In this document: piece by piece, positions 59,068-64,000 of the stretch | Position numbering within the stretch: position 1 is the stretch's first letter | Layout: every line of letters begins with the position of its first letter | NCBI RefSeq assembly: GCF_021699195.1 | Contig: NZ_SSXE01000031.1 | Location: 50,220-114,219, forward strand | Source: Nonomuraea sp. MG754425 | Lineage (GTDB): Bacteria; Actinomycetota; Actinomycetes; Streptosporangiales; Streptosporangiaceae | Reading direction: 5' to 3' | Length of the DNA: 64,000 bases | Made by a program: the position numbers and the translations under genes | The notes under the pieces: generated by a model | Told to the model about the DNA's origin: nothing | Database searches by the model: none | The model's input: only the letters and a program-made list of their open reading frames with translations

Positions 59068-61434
59068 TCACTCCAGGACTCCGGCTTCGCGCAGCGGCGC
59101 GAGCTCGGCCTCTGCCATGCCGAGCAGGTCTTCCAGCACCGCGTCCGTGTGCTCGCCGAGCAACGGGGCCGCCGTGACCAGCGCCCCGGGTGTCTCGGAC
59201 AGGCGCACGACGATCCCCTCGTGCCGTACCGCACCGGCGATCGGGTGCTCCAGCACGGGGTAGAAGCCGCGCTCCGCCAGGTGCGGGTCGTGCTCCACCA
59301 GGTCCTGCCCGGTGGCGACGACGGCGGCCGCGATGCCGCGGGACTGCAGGTCGGCGGCCAGGTCCGCGCCGTCCTGCCGGGCGCACCAGGCCGCGAGGGC
59401 CGCGTCGATCCGATCCTCCTCGCGCAGCCGGTCCTGCGGCCCGGCGGACTCCAGATCGTCCAGCCCGGCGCGCCGGGCCAGCCGCCGCCACTGCTCCTCG
59501 TCGCGGACGGCCAGCGCCAGCCACCGGTCCTCGCCCCTCGTCGGGTAGACGCCGTGGGGCACCATCCTCGGGTGCCGGTTGGGCTGGGCGGCGGTGCGCC
59601 GGTCCGCCGGGAGGTCCGCGGGCAGCCGGGCCTGGAGGACGGCCGGGCCCATCGTGGCCGCCATCGCCTCGAGCTGCGAGAGGTCGACGTGACCACCACG
59701 CCCGGCGGCGACCAGGTCGAGGGTGGCGAGGACCGCGGCGTTGGCCGCCACCATGTCGCCGAGCCCGAACGTCAGCCCCTGCGGCGCCTCGCCGGGATCG
59801 GCGGTCTCGCTGGTGAGCCCCGACATGGCGGCGAGGGTGTCGGCGAAGGTCACCGCGTCCCGCCAGGGGCCGCTCTGCCCGACGCCCGCCATGGAGACCA
59901 GGATGACGCCGGGGTTGATCTCGGCCATCCGGTCGTAGCCCAGCTCCCAGCGGGCGAGCACGCCGGGGCTGAAGTTCTCGACCACGATGTCGCAGCGGGC
60001 GACGAGCCGCCGCAGGATCCCCAATCCCTCCTGGGTCCGCAGGTTGAGCGCCACGCTGCGCTTGTTGCGGTTGTAGTTGAGGAAGTAGCCGCTGTCGTCG
60101 AAGCCGGCGTCGGGGCGCAGCCGCATCGAGGGGGCGAAGCGGGTGGGGTCCTGCCGGTGCCGGGACTCGATCTTGATGACGTCCGCGCCGTGCTCGGCCA
60201 GCGTCTTGGTCGCGTACGGGCCGGCCAGCACCCACGTCAGGTCCAGTACGCGGACGCCGTCCAGCACCCGGCGGGCCGGGCCGACGGTCGGGCGGGAGGG
60301 CCGCCGGCCGCGCGGGCTCCCGGTCCGCCAGGGTGCCGCCGGGTCGGCCCGGTCCGGGGCGGCGAGCCGTACCGGCCGGGGCAGGCCGGGCGCGGGGAAG
60401 GGGAAGCCGACGTCGAGCACGCCCTCCTCCGGCAGGTCCGGCCCGTGCACGCGGGTGAAGAAGTCGCGGGCGGCGAGCTGCTCGTTGGCGGTCAGGCGGG
60501 CGGCCGTGCTGACCTCGGCCCAGGGCAGCGCCCGGCGGCGGCCCTCCCGCGCCAGCTCCGTACGGGGGCGGCGGGCGGCGAACCCGGCCACGATCCGGTC
60601 CACGTGCTCGCGGCCCTGCCAGCGCAGGACCGGGTCGGCCCACTTCGCGTCGGTGAGGTCCGCCGCCTCGCCGTGCTCGGCCATCCAGGCCAGCAGGTCG
60701 GTCCACATGCGGTCGCTGCCGGAGTACCCGCCGGCGACGTGACCGTCTGCGGCGGCGAAGACGCGGTGCGCCACGTGCTCGTACACGCCGCCGTTGCGCG
60801 AGGGGTGCCGCCCCGCGTGGATCCACGCGATGGCGGCCGTCTCCAGGGTCGCGGCGACCGCCTCCTGCGCGGAGACGTCGATGAGCTGCCCGCGACCGGT
60901 GCGGTCGCGGGCGATGACGCCGAGCAGCGCCGCGATCGCCAGGTGGGCGCCCGCGAGCTGGGCCGCCTGCTCGCGCGGCGGCGCCTTGGGCGGCAGACCC
61001 GGCTTGCCGCCCAGCCAGGCCATCCCGCCGGCCGCGGCGGCGACCAGGTCGCCGGCCTCCCGGTCGCGCCACGGTCCGGTCAGGCCGAACGGCGTGACGA
61101 CCGCGTGGACGCTCCCCTCCCAGCGCGAGCGCGGCTCCTCCCCCGTGACGGTCAGGCCGCGCAGGCCGCCGCGCGGGCCGCTCTCGATGACGACGTCGGC
61201 CTGCGCCGCGAGCTCGTCCAGGCGCGCCTCGCCCGCGCCGCCCTCGGGCAGCCGCACCAGGCGTTTGCCGGCGTGCCAGTGCAGGTCGTCCGCCCGTGGC
61301 AGTTCCGCGTCGGCCGGACGTTCGACCCTGACCACGTCGGCGCCGAGGCCGACCAGCAGCCGGGCCCCCTGAAAGGCCAGTTCGTCGGTGAGGTCGAGGA
61401 CCCGCAGGCGATCGCCGCGCCCGTTCTCCTCCAT
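59068..61434 (-). CDS. Double-length family III CoA-transferase
   Basis: A 788-residue protein holding two consecutive CaiB/BaiF units. The first (residues 1-365) has LRVLDLTDELAFQGARLLVG and RGQLIDVSAQE; the second (residues 385-788) has VRVLDLTWVLAGPYATKTLAEHG, FLNYNRNKRSVALNL and HVDLSQLEAMAATMG, so it is the more complete one. In most members the two chains are separate and interlock, and the fusion would fix them in one chain. It moves CoA between carboxylic acids. The ATG at 61434 follows AGGGAGAA. Confidence 0.88.
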   Translation of the reverse strand: MEENGRGDRLRVLDLTDELAFQGARLLVGLGADVVRVERPADAELPRADDLHWHAGKRLVRLPEGGAGEARLDELAAQADVVIESGPRGGLRGLTVTGEEPRSRWEGSVHAVVTPFGLTGPWRDREAGDLVAAAAGGMAWLGGKPGLPPKAPPREQAAQLAGAHLAIAALLGVIARDRTGRGQLIDVSAQEAVAATLETAAIAWIHAGRHPSRNGGVYEHVAHRVFAAADGHVAGGYSGSDRMWTDLLAWMAEHGEAADLTDAKWADPVLRWQGREHVDRIVAGFAARRPRTELAREGRRRALPWAEVSTAARLTANEQLAARDFFTRVHGPDLPEEGVLDVGFPFPAPGLPRPVRLAAPDRADPAAPWRTGSPRGRRPSRPTVGPARRVLDGVRVLDLTWVLAGPYATKTLAEHGADVIKIESRHRQDPTRFAPSMRLRPDAGFDDSGYFLNYNRNKRSVALNLRTQEGLGILRRLVARCDIVVENFSPGVLARWELGYDRMAEINPGVILVSMAGVGQSGPWRDAVTFADTLAAMSGLTSETADPGEAPQGLTFGLGDMVAANAAVLATLDLVAAGRGGHVDLSQLEAMAATMGPAVLQARLPADLPADRRTAAQPNRHPRMVPHGVYPTRGEDRWLALAVRDEEQWRRLARRAGLDDLESAGPQDRLREEDRIDAALAAWCARQDGADLAADLQSRGIAAAVVATGQDLVEHDPHLAERGFYPVLEHPIAGAVRHEGIVVRLSETPGALVTAAPLLGEHTDAVLEDLLGMAEAELAPLREAGVLE

Positions 61435-61552
61435 GCCGTTCTCCCTTCGCAGCCCGTTCTCCCTGTCGCGGGACGTGCCGGGGCCGACCGTAGGGGCCGG
61501 GCCACCGGGCGGGCGACCGCAACGGTCTGCCCAGCGGGACGACTCGCCGGTG

Positions 61553-63127
61553 TCAGGGCGCGGCACGGCCGCGGTCGGCGTCCCAGGTGTCCGCCGTGAC
61601 GCCCTGATCGCGCAGCTCCCCCTTGACGACCTTGGTGGCGGTGTTGCGCGGCAGCTCGCCGAGGACGCGCACGTAGCGCGGAACGGCGTGCCGCGGCAGC
61701 CGCTCCAGGCACCAGGCGCGCACGGCCCGCGGCTCGATCGCCGCCCCGCCGGCCACGGCCACCGCGACGAGCAGTTCCTCCTCAGTCAGCTCGGAGGGCA
61801 CGCCCACGGCGGCGGCGTCCAGGACGCCCGGCATCGCCGCCACCACCCGCTCGACCTCCCAGGTCGCGATGTTCTCGCCGCGCCGCCGGACGACGTCCGC
61901 GCGCCGGCCGGCGAAGTGCAGGAAGCCGTCCTCGTCGAACCGGCCGCGGTCGCCCGTGTGGAACCAGCCGTCGCGCACGACCGCGCGGGTGGCCGCGGGG
62001 TCGCCCACGTACTCGCTGAAGGTCGTCCAGGGGGTGCGCGGCCGTACGGTGATCTGCCCCGGTCGCCCGCACGGCACCGGGCGGCCGTCGTCGTCCCTGA
62101 TCACCACCTCGTACTCGGGCACCGGCCGCCCCGCCGCGCCGGGACGGTGGTCGGCGGAGCTGCCGGCCGCGACGTCGCCGAGCTCGGTGCAGGCGTACGC
62201 CTCCAGCAACTCCACCCCGAACCGCTCCCGGAAGCGCCGGGCCAGCGCCGCGGGGGCCGGACCGCCGTAGGCGCGGCGTACCCGGTGGCCGGTGTCGTAC
62301 GGGGTCGCGGAGGTTCGCTCCAGGATGGCGGCCATCGCGCCCATGAAGTTGAAGGCGCTCACCCCTTCGGTCCGGCAGGTCTGCCAGAACCGGGAGGCGG
62401 AGAACCTCGGGCGCACCACCAGGACCGCTCCGGAGATCAGCGCCGGCAGCAGGCCCGCGTGCCGGACGTTGATGTGGTTCCACGGGAAGACGTTGAGGAG
62501 CACGTCATCGGCGGTGTAGCCCATGCTGCGCACGACGCGCCGGGCGTGCCGGACCCCCGCGAAGTGCGGCAGCAGCGCGCCCTTGGCCCGGCCGGTCGTG
62601 CCCGAGGTGGCCATGACCACGGCCGGGTCGGCGGGCGCCGGGCGGTGCCGGGGCAGCGGGCGCCGGTCGGCGAGCAGGTCGTCCAGGATGATCGCCCGCG
62701 GCAGCACGCCGGGCTCGCCGTCCACCAGCACCACGCGGTCCATGGTCGCGGCGAACGTGAGCAGGCCGGGGTTGCGGCGCAGCACGTCCGCCCCGGCGAT
62801 GAGCGTCCTGGCCGTCCCGGCCGCCGGCCGCCGGGCGTCCAGGGCGAGCGGGACCTCGACGGCGCCCAGCCTGGCCAGGGCGAAGACGACGGACACGAGC
62901 TCCGGCCCCGGTTCCAGGCAGGTGAGGACGTGGTCGCCGGGAGCGATCAGCCGCGCGAGGCCGCGGGCGGCGGCGACGGCCAGGTCATGGCACTCGCCGA
63001 CGCCGAGGGCGCGTCCGTCCGCGAACCTGGCGAGCCCGGCGCCGGGTGTCACCGCCGCCCGGCGTTCGAGGAGGTCGAACATGGTCTCAGGAGCCGCCGT
63101 GACGTCGTCGTGGTGCTGATCGGTCAT
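61553..63127 (-). CDS. AMP-dependent acid-CoA ligase
   Basis: A 524-residue adenylating enzyme. The P-loop motif is MATSGTTGRAKGALL, the A-motif region is YACTELGDVA, the acyl-adenylate motif is GWFHTGDRGRFDEDGFLHFAGRRADVVRRRGENI and the final Lys is in NTATKVVKGEL. It activates a fatty or aromatic acid with ATP and CoA. With the CoA-transferase and enoyl-CoA hydratase it makes a CoA branch. GAGGAAC precedes the ATG. Confidence 0.9.
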   Translation of the reverse strand: MTDQHHDDVTAAPETMFDLLERRAAVTPGAGLARFADGRALGVGECHDLAVAAARGLARLIAPGDHVLTCLEPGPELVSVVFALARLGAVEVPLALDARRPAAGTARTLIAGADVLRRNPGLLTFAATMDRVVLVDGEPGVLPRAIILDDLLADRRPLPRHRPAPADPAVVMATSGTTGRAKGALLPHFAGVRHARRVVRSMGYTADDVLLNVFPWNHINVRHAGLLPALISGAVLVVRPRFSASRFWQTCRTEGVSAFNFMGAMAAILERTSATPYDTGHRVRRAYGGPAPAALARRFRERFGVELLEAYACTELGDVAAGSSADHRPGAAGRPVPEYEVVIRDDDGRPVPCGRPGQITVRPRTPWTTFSEYVGDPAATRAVVRDGWFHTGDRGRFDEDGFLHFAGRRADVVRRRGENIATWEVERVVAAMPGVLDAAAVGVPSELTEEELLVAVAVAGGAAIEPRAVRAWCLERLPRHAVPRYVRVLGELPRNTATKVVKGELRDQGVTADTWDADRGRAAP

Positions 63128-63207
63128 GGTGTTCCTCGTTGAGCTGTGGTTCCGGCCACCGGACCGAGAACCTCGGGGCGGCGGGCACGTCTGCGGACGA
63201 TGAGGGG

Positions 63208-63963
63208 ATGAATCAGAGATCAGAGACATCGGGCCCCCGTGTCGTCCTCGTCACCGGCGGGACGAGCGGTATCGGCCTCGGCATCGCCACCGCGTCGCTC
63301 GCCGCCGGCCACCGGGTGGCCGTCCTCGGCCGCGACCCGCGCCGCTGCGCGGAGGTGACCGCCGCGCTCGACCCCGGCCGGATCATGGCCCTGCCCTGCG
63401 ACACGACGGACGAGGCCGCGCTGAGGGCCGCGGTGGGCACGGTGGCCGGCCGGTGGGGGCGCATCGACGGCCTGGTCACCTCGGCGGGCCGGCTGGCCAG
63501 GGGTTCGGTGGAGACCCTGGACACCGAGGTGTTCCGGGCCTGTCTGGAGACCAACGTGCTGGGCACCTGGCTGGCGGTCCGGGCGGCTCTGCCCCATCTG
63601 CGCCGCTCCCCGGCCGGACGGATCGTCACGATCGGGTCCGTCCTGGGCGGGGTGGGTGCCGCGGAGCGGTCGGCGTACAGCGCCACGAAAGGGGCGGTCG
63701 CGGCGCTGACCCGCTCGCTCGCGCTGGAGCTGGCGGACACCGGCATCACCGTGAACTGCCTGGCCCCCGGGCCGATCCGGACCGAGATGAACACGGGCGC
63801 GGACGACCTGGAGACGCAACGGGCGCTGCTGGCCAGGGTGCCGCTCAAGCGGTGGGGCACCCGGGGCGAGGTGGCGCACATGGCCTTGGCGTTGCTCAGC
63901 GAGGAGTCCTCCTTCGTGACCGGCGCCGTCGTCCCGGTGGACGGCGGCTACTCGGCAGGGTGA
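63208..63963 (+). CDS. Short-chain dehydrogenase/reductase
   Basis: A 251-residue classical SDR. TGGTSGIGLG binds the cofactor, Arg in GRDPRR suggests NADP, ITIGS-like IVTIGSVLGG carries Ser, and YSATKGAV carries Tyr and Lys; the C-terminal SSFVTGAVVPVDGGYSAG is standard. It is divergent from the ligase gene. It could be a 3-hydroxyacyl-CoA or diol dehydrogenase of the pathway. Confidence 0.85.
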   Translation: MNQRSETSGPRVVLVTGGTSGIGLGIATASLAAGHRVAVLGRDPRRCAEVTAALDPGRIMALPCDTTDEAALRAAVGTVAGRWGRIDGLVTSAGRLARGSVETLDTEVFRACLETNVLGTWLAVRAALPHLRRSPAGRIVTIGSVLGGVGAAERSAYSATKGAVAALTRSLALELADTGITVNCLAPGPIRTEMNTGADDLETQRALLARVPLKRWGTRGEVAHMALALLSEESSFVTGAVVPVDGGYSAG

Positions 63964-64000
63964 GGGCGGCGTGCGGGCAGGGTGCGGGCGGCGTGCGGGC
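63964..64000 (+). repeat. GGGCGGCGTGCGGGC direct repeat at window end
   Basis: The 15-mer occurs at 63964-63978 and 63986-64000, 22 bp apart. It follows the SDR stop directly and continues beyond the window, so its extent is not known. Confidence 0.6.

Noticed and set aside
59048..61522. Second long reverse-strand frame overlapping the CoA-transferase
   Set aside because: Its product is Arg/Gly-rich and without motifs, while the chosen frame carries all CaiB features.

Overview
The window is about 72% GC with strong GC bias at third codon positions, GTG and TTG starts, AGGAG-type ribosome sites, many PucR, IclR, TetR and NarL-type regulators, and an N-terminal Tat signal. This fits a filamentous soil actinomycete. 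The protein style suggests Streptosporangiales (Nonomuraea or Actinomadura-like), but no rRNA or tRNA is present to settle the genus. I recognised no insertion sequence, CRISPR array or phage module.

Left third (1-21,641) is an accessory patchwork of regulator/target pairs: ArsR and an MFS exporter, lgt and a DUF308 membrane protein with a divergent TetR, a DoxX-like protein, an orphan beta-rich protein (5128), a broken SDR gene, a metallo-beta-lactamase-fold protein with a tiny upstream ORF, XRE and an alpha/beta hydrolase, a Tat-exported propeller protein, a SAM methyltransferase behind small leader ORFs, a histidine kinase/response regulator pair followed by a serine hydrolase, a BRCT plus beta-propeller gene carrying a frameshift, a second ArsR/MFS pair, and a secreted ricin-like lectin gene broken by an exact 55-bp tandem duplication.

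Middle (21,696-31,206): a compact nitrogen operon (MHS transporter, guanidino-modifying enzyme, fused urease gamma/beta, divergent urease alpha) sits opposite a PucR regulator. A two-component system faces an ABC exporter.

Right half (31,220-63,963) is a catabolic island. A LysR-controlled operon (TIM-barrel isomerase, SDR, hydrolase, MFS, nitroreductase) is followed by mhpD-mhpF-mhpE, a copper amine oxidase, a flavin monooxygenase, TetR and IclR regulators, a TauE-like/cupredoxin fusion and an aldehyde dehydrogenase. Then comes a tightly overlapping operon (Rieske oxygenase, MhpB-type extradiol dioxygenase, an M20-like protein lacking metal ligands, two hydrolases with a 40-residue membrane peptide between them, a quinone-oxidoreductase-like enzyme) facing its own reductase and ferredoxin. 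The end holds an enoyl-CoA hydratase, a double-length family III CoA-transferase, an acyl-CoA ligase and an SDR.

Taken together the island can, by inference, oxidise an amine to an aldehyde and acid, hydroxylate an aromatic or heteroaromatic ring, open it by meta cleavage, hydrolyse the product, and take hydroxypentadienoate to pyruvate and acetyl-CoA, with a CoA branch for side chains. The substrate cannot be read from the sequence. The most novel-looking parts are the M20-like protein without metal ligands, the hydrolase-like protein without a catalytic triad, the small operon-embedded membrane peptide, and the urease-like/guanidino operon.
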